Positions 51,120 to 60,716 are shown, numbered from the stretch's first letter. The stretch is DNA of 64,000 nt from Mediterraneibacter hominis (GCF_014287475.1 NZ_JACOPF010000001.1:1364001-1428000), one strand, 5' to 3'. Notes: a model not told the origin generated them from the letters alone. Made by a program: numbers and translations.

Positions 51120-51280
51120 TAACAGTTCAGCCCGCGCCATTCGTAAAACCGCACTGCGTGCTTATTGTGGCTGCCGCCACCGTTTTTCATTGACAGGCGC
51201 TTAAGCTCATACAGATGTACGCTCGCAAAAACATGCAGGCATGTTTTATGCTTCCCGCACACTGTATGGCTAAACTGTTA
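51120..51280. repeat. MITE-like element, copy A (inverted relative to copy B)
   Basis: This 161-bp element is bounded by TAACAGTTCAGCC and GGCTAAACTGTTA (12-13 bp terminal inverted repeats). It contains internal GCATGTTTT and GCGCTTAAGC motifs. A nearly identical copy in reverse orientation stands at 52797-52958. The terminal repeat supplies the last codons and TAG stop of the MATE gene. Confidence 0.85.
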
Positions 51281-52607
51281 CCGTAATTTTCTTTTTCATA
51301 ATATAGAAGTAAAACGGTACAAGAGGAATCAAAGCTGCAATCCAGGCTGCCGGATCTGCCAGACATACGCCAATAAATCCCGTCTTACCTGAAACAAGCA
51401 GAATAATTCCTGTCCTTGCAACCAGTTCAAAAACACCTCCCAACATAGGAATCAGACCATAGCCCATTCCTTGCAGAGCATTGCGGTATAAAAAAATGCA
51501 TCCCAAAAATGGATAACACCAGGCAACTGCTTTAAAATATGTAACCGCGGCATAAATCACTTTTGTTTCTGAGCCATCCGTAAAGAGTAAAACCATGTAC
51601 TTTCCAAACAGATACACACAGACCATCATCACAAAGCTCCATCCCAGTATCATCCATTGTGTACAGCGCACGCCCTGCTTTACGCGTTCCATCTTCCCTG
51701 CGCCTCTGTTCTGCCCCACAAAAGTGGCGGCTGTCGCCCCAAAAGAAACAAATACGGCAGCTATAATATTCTGCAGCTTGCTTGCCGCAGAGAAACCTGC
51801 GATATACACTGCTCCATATACATTGACAGCCCCCTGTACAATAATAGTACCTATCGCAGTAATAGAAAACTGTAATCCCATAGGAATCCCCAGCCCTAGA
51901 AGCTTCTTGATACTCTGTATAGAAAAATGGAAGTTTTCTTTTCTTAAATGCAGAATCGGAAATTTCTTCACAATGTACAGCAGGCATAATGCCGCAGAAA
52001 TTCCCTGCGCAATTACAGTAGCATAGGCACATCCCTCTACTCCCATATGAAAATTGACAATCAGTACAATATCCAATAGCACATTGATCGCCGCGGAAAT
52101 CATCAGAAAATACAGCGGAGATTTAGAGTCGCCCAGAGCGCGCAATACAGCCGCGAGAAAATTATAAGCCGCCGTCACAAATAGCCCCGCATAAATAACT
52201 CCCATGTAAGCGCTGATATCTCCGATCAGATTCTCTGGAGAATTCATCAAACGTAAGATCGGACGGTTTGCCGCCTCAAAGCCAACCGTCATTATAATAG
52301 AAAAGGCTGTCATCAAATACACAGACATAGCCACAAAATGACGCATCCTCTCCAGTTTTTTTGCCCCAAAGCACTGCGCTACTAAGATGGCAAATCCACT
52401 TGCCAATCCATTCAGCCAGCCTGTTACAAAAAACATAAGAGAAGATGTACCTCCGATAGCTGCAAGCGCATCTACGCCGATAAACTGCCCTGCTACAATA
52501 GAATCTGCCAGATTGTAAAGCTGCTGAAATATATTTCCGAGACACATCGGAATCATAAAACGCACAATCAAATTTACTGGTTTTCCAACTGTCATATCAT
52601 TTGTCAT
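51270..52607 (-). CDS. MATE-family efflux protein (1)
   Basis: The 445-residue multidrug/toxin extrusion protein has about 12 membrane helices. NDMTVGKPVNLIVRFMIPMCLGNIFQQLYNLADSIVAGQFIG at the N-terminus (in sections) is the MATE hallmark, and the two halves repeat it with LGIPMGLQFSITAIGTIIVQGAVN near 245. Substrate is unknown. Inverted MITE-like copies lie just after its end and 190 bases before its start, and the stop codon itself is element sequence. It was therefore probably carried or disturbed by that element, although codon use looks normal. Confidence 0.95.
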   Translation of the reverse strand: MTNDMTVGKPVNLIVRFMIPMCLGNIFQQLYNLADSIVAGQFIGVDALAAIGGTSSLMFFVTGWLNGLASGFAILVAQCFGAKKLERMRHFVAMSVYLMTAFSIIMTVGFEAANRPILRLMNSPENLIGDISAYMGVIYAGLFVTAAYNFLAAVLRALGDSKSPLYFLMISAAINVLLDIVLIVNFHMGVEGCAYATVIAQGISAALCLLYIVKKFPILHLRKENFHFSIQSIKKLLGLGIPMGLQFSITAIGTIIVQGAVNVYGAVYIAGFSAASKLQNIIAAVFVSFGATAATFVGQNRGAGKMERVKQGVRCTQWMILGWSFVMMVCVYLFGKYMVLLFTDGSETKVIYAAVTYFKAVAWCYPFLGCIFLYRNALQGMGYGLIPMLGGVFELVARTGIILLVSGKTGFIGVCLADPAAWIAALIPLVPFYFYIMKKKITVTV

Positions 52608-52796
52608 ATCTTCTCAATCCTTCTCGTAACTATTGAATCACTTATCCTTTGATATATTTGTTCCCTTTATTCTCAAAAAAAGATATGCCTTCCCATCGAA
52701 AAGCATATCCTCTCTTTCCATTTTTACAACGCTGTTTATTATACAGAACGGCCTCCGATTTGTAAAGAAAAATTTTTATTTTTTTATAATTCTATG

Positions 52797-52958
52797 TAAC
52801 AGTTCAGCCATACAGTGTGCGGGAAGCATAAAACATGCCTGCATGTTTTTGCGAGCGTACATCTGTATGAGCTTAAGCGCCTATCAATGAGTAAAACGGC
52901 GGCGCAGCCACGATAAGCACACAGTGCGGTTTTACGAATGGCGCGGGCTGAACTGTTA
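52797..52958. repeat. MITE-like element, copy B
   Basis: This 162-bp copy runs TAACAGTTCAGCC...GGCTGAACTGTTA. It is about 95% the reverse complement of copy A by eye. The stop TAA of the symporter gene is the complement of its last three bases (TTA). Flanks read ATTCTATG on the left and ATTCTATATG on the right, possibly an imperfect target duplication. Confidence 0.85.
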
Positions 52959-54149
52959 CAATTCTATATGAAGCCTTTGTTCTTCTATGTTATGCCGTTT
53001 CACATATCCGGTAAGAATCATAGTCAGTGCGCCGTCTCCTGTGATGTTGCATGCCGTTCCGAAGCTGTCCTGCAGGGCAAAAATTGTCAGCATCAACGCC
53101 GTCCCTGTCTCGTCAAATCCCAATACGCCTGTGATAAGCCCCAGAGAGGCCATTACTGTTCCGCCTGGAACTCCCGGCGCGCCAATCGCAAAAATTCCCA
53201 ACAGAAGACAGAACAAAATCATCGTTCCCAGGGAGGGAATTTCTCCATATAAAATCTGGGAGACAGTCATAACAAAAAAGACTTCTGTTAAAACCGAACC
53301 GCACAAATGTATATTCGCAAATAATGGGATCCCAAAATCTACCATGTCGTCTCTAAGGGCTGGCTCTGACTTCTTCGCACAGCGCAGCGCTACCGCAAGT
53401 GTCGCCGCAGATGACATCGTACCTACTGCAGTAATATATGCCGGACCATAATTCTTTACCACTTTCAAAGGATTATTCTTAGAGTACAAGCCCCCTACCA
53501 GGTAGAGAAGTGCCAGCCAAATATAATGTCCGGCCATCACAATCAATACAATTTTTATAAATACAGGAAGCTGCTTTGTAATCGTTCCCTCATAAGACAG
53601 CGCACAAAATGTAAATCCTATGAAAACCGGCAAAACAGGAATTACAATTCTAGATACAACCTCCAGAACAATTTTCTGAAACTCATCCAGAACATTTGTA
53701 ATTGTCACTGCCTTTGTCCATGTCGCTGCCAAGCCCACTAAAACCGAAAAGACAAGCGCACTCATTACTGACATAATCTGTGGAATATCCAACTGGAATA
53801 CAACCTCCGGTAATTCCTTCAAGCCATCAACTTCAGATACAATCGACAGATGTGGAATCAGACCATATCCCGCTCCCATTGCCATAAACGCCGCCAATAC
53901 AGAAGATACATAAGCGCAGACAACCGCGACTCCAAGCATACGCGAAGCATTTTTTCCTAATTTTGTAATGGAAGGTGCAATAAATCCAATGATAATTAAT
54001 GGCACGCAGAAATTAATGAACTGTCCTAACACATACTTCACAGTGACAACGACATTCATTACACTTTCTCCTGCCGCCTGACCTACCAGTATTCCGATTA
54101 CAACCCCCAGTAAAAGCTTAAACGGCAGGCTGCTGCATATTTTTTTCAT
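52956..54149 (-). CDS. Dicarboxylate/amino acid:cation symporter (DAACS)
   Basis: The 397-residue protein has about ten hydrophobic segments, beginning FKLLLGVVIGILVGQAAGES. The conserved serine-rich hairpin reads GTMSSAATLAVALRCA near 255-270, and the other re-entrant motif and TM8 region are GAPGVPGGTVMASL near 335 and DSFGTACNITGDGALTMIL near 365. These make Na+- or H+-driven import of aspartate, glutamate or serine/threonine-like substrates likely. It ends directly in MITE copy B and has its own promoter. Confidence 0.93.
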   Translation of the reverse strand: MKKICSSLPFKLLLGVVIGILVGQAAGESVMNVVVTVKYVLGQFINFCVPLIIIGFIAPSITKLGKNASRMLGVAVVCAYVSSVLAAFMAMGAGYGLIPHLSIVSEVDGLKELPEVVFQLDIPQIMSVMSALVFSVLVGLAATWTKAVTITNVLDEFQKIVLEVVSRIVIPVLPVFIGFTFCALSYEGTITKQLPVFIKIVLIVMAGHYIWLALLYLVGGLYSKNNPLKVVKNYGPAYITAVGTMSSAATLAVALRCAKKSEPALRDDMVDFGIPLFANIHLCGSVLTEVFFVMTVSQILYGEIPSLGTMILFCLLLGIFAIGAPGVPGGTVMASLGLITGVLGFDETGTALMLTIFALQDSFGTACNITGDGALTMILTGYVKRHNIEEQRLHIEL

Positions 54150-54193
54150 AGCATATCCCTCTCTTCCTTCTATACATCATACAATATAAAGGT

Positions 54194-54222
54194 ATTATAA
54201 TCTATATATGCCGTACTTACAA
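54194..54222 (-). promoter_or_regulatory. Promoter of the symporter gene
   Basis: TTGTAA, a 17-base spacer and TATAAT on the minus strand. Confidence 0.7.
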
Positions 54223-54330
54223 GAAAGTTTCTTAAAAACAGATGGTCTCCTTGCACCTATACAGTTTATGTAAATTATGTTATTTTATTTATAGCTTCTC
54301 TGTCAGAAAAAGCTGGAAAGGAATACCTAT

Positions 54331-55710
54331 ATGAACAAGAATATCAATCTTCTGGAGGGAAATATTCTCCCTTCTCTCACAAAGCTTGCTTTTCCCATCA
54401 TGGCGACTTCACTCGTCCAGATGGCTTATAATATGACAGATATGATTTGGATAGGACGAATCAGCAGCAATGCCGTCGCTGCTGTAGGAGCCGCCGGAAT
54501 GTATATGTGGTTTGCCAACGGTATCGCCACACTCTCCCGTATAGGCGGACAGGTAAAAGTAGGGCACTCCATCGGCGAAAGCAATATCGCACTCGCCGCC
54601 CGCTATGCCAAAAATGCACTTCAGCTGACTTCTTTTCTTGGAATTTTATATGGAGTTTTATCTCTTCTGCTGCAAAAACCTCTGATCGGATTTTTCCGCC
54701 TCAACAGTCCTTCTGTAATAGCAGATGCCAGAATCTATCTTGCCATTACCTGTGGGCTGGTTTTATTTTCCTTTTTGAACCAGGCCTTTACCGGAATTTT
54801 TACTGCTATGGGAAACAGCCGCAGTTCCTTTTTGGCAACCGCTGTTGGGCTGGTAATGAATATTATTCTAGATCCGGTTCTTATCTTTGGAATCGGCCCG
54901 TTTCCAGAAATGGGCGTTGCCGGCGCCGCCGTTGCCACCGTACTTGCGCAGGCTGTTGTTACCTTGATGTTTCTGCTCTTCTGCATAAAAGACACGTTTC
55001 TTTTTCGACATGTACAGATTTTTAAAGCGCCGGATTTTCCAATCATAAGTGAGCTCATAAGAATCGGTCTTCCGACAGCAGTACAAAGTATGATCTTTTC
55101 CGGTATCTCTATGGTAATTGCACGCATCATTTCTGGTTTTGGAGATGCCGCTATTGCAGTACAAAAGGTTGGTTCCCAGATTGAATCCATTTCCTGGATG
55201 ACATCGGATGGTTTTGCTGCTGCGGTCAATTCTTTTGTCGCACAAAACTACGGCGCTAAAAATACAAATCGGGTGCGCTTGGGCTATCGGTGTGCCATGA
55301 CTGTAGTGCTGCTTTGGGGTGCTTTTACAACCTTTGTCTTGTTTGTCTTTCCAGAGCCTGTCTTTCGTATCTTCATCACAGAGAAAGAGCTTCTTCCTAT
55401 GGGAGTAGATTATCTGAAAATTCTCGCTGTATCTCAGCTCTTCATGTGCATGGAGATCACAACAGCCGGAGCTTTCAATGGATTAGGGCGTACAATTCCC
55501 CCTGCTGTAGAAGGAATTATACTGACTGCTGCGCGGATTCCACTTGCCCTCCTTCTCATACTCACTCCGTTGGGCTTAAACGGGATCTGGTGGGCAATCA
55601 CCATCTCCAGTATATTAAAAGGGGTAATTCTATTTGGCTGGTTTTTACTTCATATGAAAAAACATTTAAAAGAGGAATCTCCTCTTCCCTCTGCTAAAAA
55701 TACTGTATAA
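54331..55710 (+). CDS. MATE-family efflux protein (2)
   Basis: The 459-residue protein has about 12 helices and the MATE start KLAFPIMATSLVQMAYNMTDMIWIGRI. GAAGMYMWFANGIATLSRIGGQV and GLPTAVQSMIFSGISMVIARII follow at the two halves. It is only about as similar to the MATE protein at 51270 as two unrelated family members, so it is not a duplicate. AAAGGA is upstream. It lies 23 bases before the DUF362 gene and probably shares its transcript. Confidence 0.95.
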   Translation: MNKNINLLEGNILPSLTKLAFPIMATSLVQMAYNMTDMIWIGRISSNAVAAVGAAGMYMWFANGIATLSRIGGQVKVGHSIGESNIALAARYAKNALQLTSFLGILYGVLSLLLQKPLIGFFRLNSPSVIADARIYLAITCGLVLFSFLNQAFTGIFTAMGNSRSSFLATAVGLVMNIILDPVLIFGIGPFPEMGVAGAAVATVLAQAVVTLMFLLFCIKDTFLFRHVQIFKAPDFPIISELIRIGLPTAVQSMIFSGISMVIARIISGFGDAAIAVQKVGSQIESISWMTSDGFAAAVNSFVAQNYGAKNTNRVRLGYRCAMTVVLLWGAFTTFVLFVFPEPVFRIFITEKELLPMGVDYLKILAVSQLFMCMEITTAGAFNGLGRTIPPAVEGIILTAARIPLALLLILTPLGLNGIWWAITISSILKGVILFGWFLLHMKKHLKEESPLPSAKNTV

Positions 55711-55733
55711 AAAAATTTTAAAAAGGAGCCGTT

Positions 55734-56825
55734 ATGAATAGAAATGATATTCTCTTAATACATGGTACTAATTACAAAGAAATGACCAAACACCTATTGG
55801 AAAAAGCAGATTTGGCAGGGCTAATCAACGATTCGCACAAACGCATTGCCTTAAAGCCAAATCTCGTCGCCCCTTCTTCTCCTTCTGAAGGCGCTACCAC
55901 CCACGGAGAGCTAATAGAAGGAACGTTGGAATATCTTCTGGAACATCATTTCTGCAATATTACGGTTATGGAAGGCTCCTGGGTAGGAGCAAAGACCAGC
56001 GATGCTCTTCGTGCCACGGGCTATGACCGCATTTTAAAAAAATATAACATTCCGTTTGCTGATTTACAGAAAGACACCTGGCATGAATATGATGCCTGTG
56101 GAATGAAAATCCGGCTTTGTGATAAAGCCGCTGCTGCCGATTTTATGATCAATATTCCTGTACTCAAAGGACATTGCCAGACCGCCGTCACCTGTGCTTT
56201 AAAAAATCAAAAGGGGGTCATCCCAAACAGTGAAAAGCGCCGCTTTCATACTTTGGGACTGCACAGGCCGATCGCACACTTAAATACAATTGTCCGAAAT
56301 GACTTTATATTGGTTGATAATATATGTGGGGATTTAGATTTTGAAGAAGGCGGAAATCCCGTAGAGATGAATCGTATTCTCGGTTTCCGAGATCCGGTTC
56401 TCTGTGATGCCTTCGTATGTAAAACAATGGGATATGCCCCCGAAGATGTCCCCTATATCACTCTGGCAGAAAATTTGAAAATTGGCAGTACCGACCTTTC
56501 TCATGCTAACTGTATCTATTTAAATCATCCAGAAGCAGAACAACAACTGCCTCAGACAAGGCGGGTGCAAAAATTAGCGAAATACATCTCTTCCTCTGAT
56601 GCATGCAGTGCATGCTATGGTTCACTTATCTATGCTCTGGACAGATTAAACGAAAAAGGATTCCTGCACGCTGCTCTTCCCAAACTTGGTATTGGACAGG
56701 GCTTCCGCGGCAAAGATGGGAAAATCGGCATCGGACAGTGCACCGCCTGCTTCCATAAAAGCTTGAAAGGGTGTCCTCCCAGTGCTGCTGACATATATAA
56801 ATTCCTGTTGAAAAACTGGAGATAA
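55734..56825 (+). CDS. DUF362-domain protein
   Basis: The 363-residue protein has the DUF362 core: RIALKPNLVAPSSPSEGATTH (about 36-56), MEGSWVGAKTSDALRATGY (about 83), PVLKGHCQTAVTCALKNQKGVIP (about 142-164) and LVDNICGDLDFEEGG near 200. Its C-terminal part has CSACYG near 291 and CTACFHKSLKGCPP near 338, whose cysteines resemble a partial ferredoxin and may bind metal or an Fe-S cluster. The role is unknown; AAGGAG is upstream. Confidence 0.85.
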   Translation: MNRNDILLIHGTNYKEMTKHLLEKADLAGLINDSHKRIALKPNLVAPSSPSEGATTHGELIEGTLEYLLEHHFCNITVMEGSWVGAKTSDALRATGYDRILKKYNIPFADLQKDTWHEYDACGMKIRLCDKAAAADFMINIPVLKGHCQTAVTCALKNQKGVIPNSEKRRFHTLGLHRPIAHLNTIVRNDFILVDNICGDLDFEEGGNPVEMNRILGFRDPVLCDAFVCKTMGYAPEDVPYITLAENLKIGSTDLSHANCIYLNHPEAEQQLPQTRRVQKLAKYISSSDACSACYGSLIYALDRLNEKGFLHAALPKLGIGQGFRGKDGKIGIGQCTACFHKSLKGCPPSAADIYKFLLKNWR

Positions 56826-56829
56826 ATGA

Positions 56830-56862
56830 ATATCCGCCATACCATTACTGATATGGCGGATA
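56830..56862. terminator. Hairpin between DUF362 and htpG genes
   Basis: TATCCGCCAT (56831-56840) pairs with ATGGCGGATA (56852-56861) between the convergent genes. No T-run, so only partly supported as a terminator. Confidence 0.5.
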
Positions 56863-56869
56863 CTAGATT

Positions 56870-58918
56870 CTATTTTGTCAGCAGCAGCATAATTTCATTG
56901 CTTCTCTGTACAAATGCTGTCATTTCTTCCGGATTTAAAGGCTTATGTGCAAGCATTGCTAAATCATAAAGTTGCCTGCATATAATCGAAACATTCTTGC
57001 TGCGCTTATGTTCTACCAAAAACTTTACAAGTGGATGATTCGCATTTAAAATCAGTGTTGCCTTGCTTCCAAATGCACTCATATCCATGCCGCTCATTCC
57101 ATACATTTTCATCATTTCTTCCATTCTTCTGTTCTCTTCTGAAAGAACTGCCATAGAAGCGACATTATCATCCTTTAATTTTTCTACCTTTACGTCCAGC
57201 TTGTCATTGTTCAATTCTTTTCTAAAAATCTCAACTAAGCTGTCCGTTGTCTTCTGGAACTGCTCTTTTTCCTCCTCAGACACTTCATCCTTCATAGAGG
57301 CATGCACATCAGCGTCAATCCGCAGGAAACGCACATCCGTATGTTTCTGTTCCAGATAGCTTACAAAGGCAGAATCAATATTGTGTGTCAGAATCACAGC
57401 GTCTTGTCCCTGTGCTTTAAACATATTGATATACTGACTCTGCTGCACTTCATCTGTCACATAGTAAATATTCGTCTTTTTCTCTTCTTCCTGCTCTGCT
57501 GCATCTGCACCCTCTGCCTGCTCTGCATTGTCCTGTACTTCTTTTTCTTCCTCTGGTTCTTCTACAGAACCGCCGTTTTCTTTGATGATATCTTCCAGTG
57601 TTAAATATTTGTGCTCCAGATTCTTATAAATCATAGAATCTTTCATCTTTTCACCGAATTTTTCATCCTTCAGACATCCAAATTTGATAAACGGACTGAT
57701 GTCATCCCAGTATTTCTCATAATTTTCTCTGTCTGTCTTAAACATTCCGGTTAATTTGTCTGCTACTTTTTTAGAAATATAATCAGCCACTTTATTTACA
57801 AAACCGTCGTTTTGCAGAGCACTTCTAGATACATTCAGCGGAAGATCCGGACAGTCAATCACGCCTTTTAACACCATCAAAAATTCTGGAATCACTTCTT
57901 TGATGTTGTCTGCGATAAATACCTGGTTATTATACAGCTTGATTGTTCCCTCAATGGATTCATACTCCATATTGATTTTCGGGAAATACAGAATTCCTTT
58001 CAAATTAAACGGATAATCCATGTTCAGATGGATCCAGAACAGCGGTTCTTTGTAATCCATAAACACTTTCCGATAAAATTCTATATATTCTTCTTTCGTA
58101 CATTCACTCGGATTCTTTCCCCAGAGAGGATGTATATCACTGATAGACACCGGACGCCTTACAATTTTCGCCTTCTTCTTCGGCTCGCCTTCTTCTCCTT
58201 CTTTTGGTTCTTCCGTAATGTGTTCTACCACAGTATCTGACTCAAGTACGTCTTCTTCATCAATGGTGTCATACTGAGGCTCTGCATTCGCCTTGGACAA
58301 AAAGATCTCCACCGGCATAAAGGAACAATATTTTTCGAGTACTTCCCTTGCCCTGTATTCATTTGCAAATTCCAGGCTATCCTCGTTTAAGAACAAGGTA
58401 ATCTCTGTTCCAACCGTCGTCTTATTGCCATCCTGCATCTCATATTCCGTACCTCCCTGGCTGGCCCAGTGCACCGGCACAGCATCCTTTTGATAGGACA
58501 GCGTATCGATCTGCACTTCATCTGCGACCATAAATGCAGAATAAAAGCCTAGTCCGAAATGCCCGATCATTTCATCCTCTGTCGTTTTGTCCTTATATTT
58601 TTCCAAAAACTGTGTTGCGCCTGAAAACGCGATCTGCGTAATATATTCTTCTACCTCGTCTGCTGTCATTCCAAGACCATTGTCAATAAATTTCAATGTC
58701 TTTTCTTCCGGATTAACAATCACCTCAATCTTTGCCTTATAATCTTCCGGCAGTTCGTATTCGCCCATCATGTCCAGCTTTTTTAATTTGGTAATCGCGT
58801 CGCAGCCATTGGACACCAGCTCGCGGAAAAAAATGTCGTGATCCGAATATACCCATTTTTTGATAATTGGAAATATATTCTCACTGTCAATCGATAAATT
58901 ACCCTTTTTTGTCGCCAT
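56870..58918 (-). CDS. htpG: HtpG, bacterial Hsp90 chaperone
   Basis: HtpG is an ATP-dependent dimeric chaperone. The 682-residue protein begins ATKKGNLSIDSENIFPIIKKWVYSDHDIFFRELVSNGCDAITKL in the usual order; DNGLGMTADEV near 77 and GHFGLGFYSAFMVAD near 119-133 form the GHKL ATPase site. The middle domain has ISDIHPLWGKNPSE and LYNNQVFIADN, and an acidic linker with repeats of E/A (about residues 460-500) separates it from the C-terminal dimer domain. The ATG follows GAGGAG. It is monocistronic with a CIRCE/HrcA site in front. Confidence 0.97.
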   Translation of the reverse strand: MATKKGNLSIDSENIFPIIKKWVYSDHDIFFRELVSNGCDAITKLKKLDMMGEYELPEDYKAKIEVIVNPEEKTLKFIDNGLGMTADEVEEYITQIAFSGATQFLEKYKDKTTEDEMIGHFGLGFYSAFMVADEVQIDTLSYQKDAVPVHWASQGGTEYEMQDGNKTTVGTEITLFLNEDSLEFANEYRAREVLEKYCSFMPVEIFLSKANAEPQYDTIDEEDVLESDTVVEHITEEPKEGEEGEPKKKAKIVRRPVSISDIHPLWGKNPSECTKEEYIEFYRKVFMDYKEPLFWIHLNMDYPFNLKGILYFPKINMEYESIEGTIKLYNNQVFIADNIKEVIPEFLMVLKGVIDCPDLPLNVSRSALQNDGFVNKVADYISKKVADKLTGMFKTDRENYEKYWDDISPFIKFGCLKDEKFGEKMKDSMIYKNLEHKYLTLEDIIKENGGSVEEPEEEKEVQDNAEQAEGADAAEQEEEKKTNIYYVTDEVQQSQYINMFKAQGQDAVILTHNIDSAFVSYLEQKHTDVRFLRIDADVHASMKDEVSEEEKEQFQKTTDSLVEIFRKELNNDKLDVKVEKLKDDNVASMAVLSEENRRMEEMMKMYGMSGMDMSAFGSKATLILNANHPLVKFLVEHKRSKNVSIICRQLYDLAMLAHKPLNPEEMTAFVQRSNEIMLLLTK

Positions 58919-58967
58919 ATATAACACTCCTCTTTCCATAAAATACTTTCAATCATGTCTAAAAAAT

Positions 58968-58996
58968 ATTCTAATACAGTCAATTTTAAATGTCAA
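58968..58996 (-). promoter_or_regulatory. Promoter of htpG
   Basis: TTGACA, a 17-base spacer and TAGAAT on the minus strand, about 50 bases before the start. Confidence 0.8.
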
Positions 58997-59003
58997 TACA
59001 AAA

Positions 59004-59030
59004 TTAGCACTCTTTCAACCAGAGTGCTAA
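59004..59030. promoter_or_regulatory. CIRCE operator (HrcA binding site)
   Basis: TTAGCACTC-N9-GAGTGCTAA is a perfect CIRCE element. It lies seven bases upstream of the -35 box of the best htpG promoter rather than over the start of transcription, which is unusual. Confidence 0.97.
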
Positions 59031-59136
59031 TAAAACCGTAAAATTTATTAAATATCTATAAACTTTATTTTTAACATGTTATAATAAATTGTACCTTGTC
59101 AGGCGAAGCCCGCCTGCTGGAGGCGTAAAATACGTG

Positions 59137-59219
59137 ATGCACACTGCGCAAAAATAGAAAATAAGCTGCTGACACAGCCGTACTTTGGCGCGAAAATGTG
59201 CGAAATACATTTTTTAAGA
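59137..59219. repeat. Short repeat family 3, copy B (decayed)
   Basis: GCACACTGCGC, AAGCTGCTGAC and GGCGCGAAAATGTGCGAAATACATT match copy A at 38738 base for base in order but with many changes. It lies upstream of the acetyltransferase gene and behind the CIRCE element. Confidence 0.55.
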
Positions 59220-59231
59220 AGGAGATTTCTC

Positions 59232-59729
59232 ATGGAAAACTTTATGATGAAAAAAGTAAAGAATGATACACAGATAAAAGAGATCGCCAGGCTTGCCAAA
59301 ATAATCTGGCATGAACATTTCACTCCTATTATCGGGGAAGGGCAGGTCAATTATATGGTAGATAAGTTTCAGTCTTACTCTGCATTGACAGAGCAGCTAA
59401 AAAATGGATATGAGTATTATCAGATATATTTTGACGGTGAGTTCTGCGGATATTGCGGTATTCACCCGGAAGAAAGCCGCCTCTTTTTAAGCAAGCTCTA
59501 TCTGAAAAAAGAAGTCCGCGGAAAGCATCTCGCCACGCAGACCTTTCAGTTTTTAAAAAATATCTGCCGTGAAAGAGGGCTCTGTGCCATCTGGCTTACC
59601 TGCAACAAGCATAACGATGGAAGCCTCGCAGTTTACCGTCATCTAGGCTTCCAGACAATCGATGAACAAGAGGCAGACATCGGCGGCGGGTATATCATGG
59701 ATGATTATATTATGGAGTATTCTCTCTGA
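59232..59729 (+). CDS. GNAT-family N-acetyltransferase (1)
   Basis: This 165-residue enzyme has the GNAT order: EIARLAKIIWHEHFTPIIGEGQVNYMVDKF at the N-terminus, FCGYCGIHPEESRLFLSKLYLKKEVRGKHLATQTF near 75-110 with the acetyl-CoA loop R.G.G-like VRGKHLA, and NKHNDGSLAVYRHLGF near 130-145. Such enzymes acetylate amines on small molecules or proteins. The target is unknown. AAGGAG is upstream. It converges on the YitT gene with a 20-base overlap of coding ends. Confidence 0.9.
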   Translation: MENFMMKKVKNDTQIKEIARLAKIIWHEHFTPIIGEGQVNYMVDKFQSYSALTEQLKNGYEYYQIYFDGEFCGYCGIHPEESRLFLSKLYLKKEVRGKHLATQTFQFLKNICRERGLCAIWLTCNKHNDGSLAVYRHLGFQTIDEQEADIGGGYIMDDYIMEYSL

Positions 59730-60576
59730 ATCCCTCTCCATACACTTCGCTTGTCTCCGTAAACATTAAAAAAGCACACGGATCTACTTCATGTACTACG
59801 TTTTTAACGGCGTAAGCCTGAGACTTGGAACACGCACACAAAAGAACATCTTTTCTTGTATTTGTGTAGGTTCCAAGTGCCTGAATCGCCGTAGTTCCTC
59901 TTCTGTTTATCTCTCCAATTCTCTCTGCTGTCTCTTTGCCTTTGCCAGTTATGATAATCGCAAGTGACCCTGCCCCTGTACCATACAGCACTTTGTCAAT
60001 TACGACTGTGCACACAAAAGTAGAAGCCACCCCGTACAATACGGCATCTACATTTCCAAATACCGGCCAGCCAAGCAAGATAATTACCAGGTCTATCAGC
60101 ATAATCAAGGTACCGATAGAAAGGTGTGGTTTCTTTTTCTTAATTGACAACGCCAGAAAATCGATCCCCCCTGAAGAAGAGCCCCGCATATAAAACAGCG
60201 TCATTCCCGTTCCCAGAAAGACGCCCGCATACAATGCTGCCAAAAACGGGGAGCCTGTATAAGCAGGAGTAAAGGGGAAAATTCCATCCAGAATAATATT
60301 CGAAACCAGCATGGATACAGCAGATTTCATAAGAAACCGTTTGCCGACCAGTTTATAACTGACTGCAATCAACGGAATATTTAAAAGAAGCGTTGTTGTT
60401 CCGACGGGAAGCCCTGATAAATGGTTCAAAATCAGAGCAAATCCGGACACTCCTCCCGGCGCAAATTCTGCATTTTTTGCAAATGTATAAATTCCCGCGG
60501 CATACAGGGTTCCTCCTGCAATATCATACAATACATCCAGACAGATCTTCTTTGTGTCCCTTTTCTTTCCTGTCAT
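59710..60576 (-). CDS. YitT-family membrane protein (1)
   Basis: The 288-residue protein has about five to six hydrophobic segments (AGGTLYAAGIYTFAKNAEFAPGGVSGFALILNHLSGLP, LSVSMLVSNIILDGIF-like, FLGTGMTLFYMRGSSSGGIDFLAL) and a C-terminal DUF2179 domain (about 220-280: TAIQALGTYTNTRKDVLLCACSKSQAYAVKNVVHEVDP). YitT proteins are of unknown function. It shares most of its sequence with the next gene upstream, so the two arose by duplication. AGGAG lies ten bases before the ATG. Confidence 0.9.
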   Translation of the reverse strand: MTGKKRDTKKICLDVLYDIAGGTLYAAGIYTFAKNAEFAPGGVSGFALILNHLSGLPVGTTTLLLNIPLIAVSYKLVGKRFLMKSAVSMLVSNIILDGIFPFTPAYTGSPFLAALYAGVFLGTGMTLFYMRGSSSGGIDFLALSIKKKKPHLSIGTLIMLIDLVIILLGWPVFGNVDAVLYGVASTFVCTVVIDKVLYGTGAGSLAIIITGKGKETAERIGEINRRGTTAIQALGTYTNTRKDVLLCACSKSQAYAVKNVVHEVDPCAFLMFTETSEVYGEGFRENTP

Positions 60577-60716
60577 CTTCCCTGTTCTCCTACCTTTCCC
60601 ACCAGAAACTTGAGCTGTCGTGAAATCAGTATGTGTAAAATCTGGAAAATTTATTCCCTCAGAAGAACAGACTTATTTTTTATCCAAAAAGCTTCTTAGT
60701 ATAGGTGTACAAGGGG

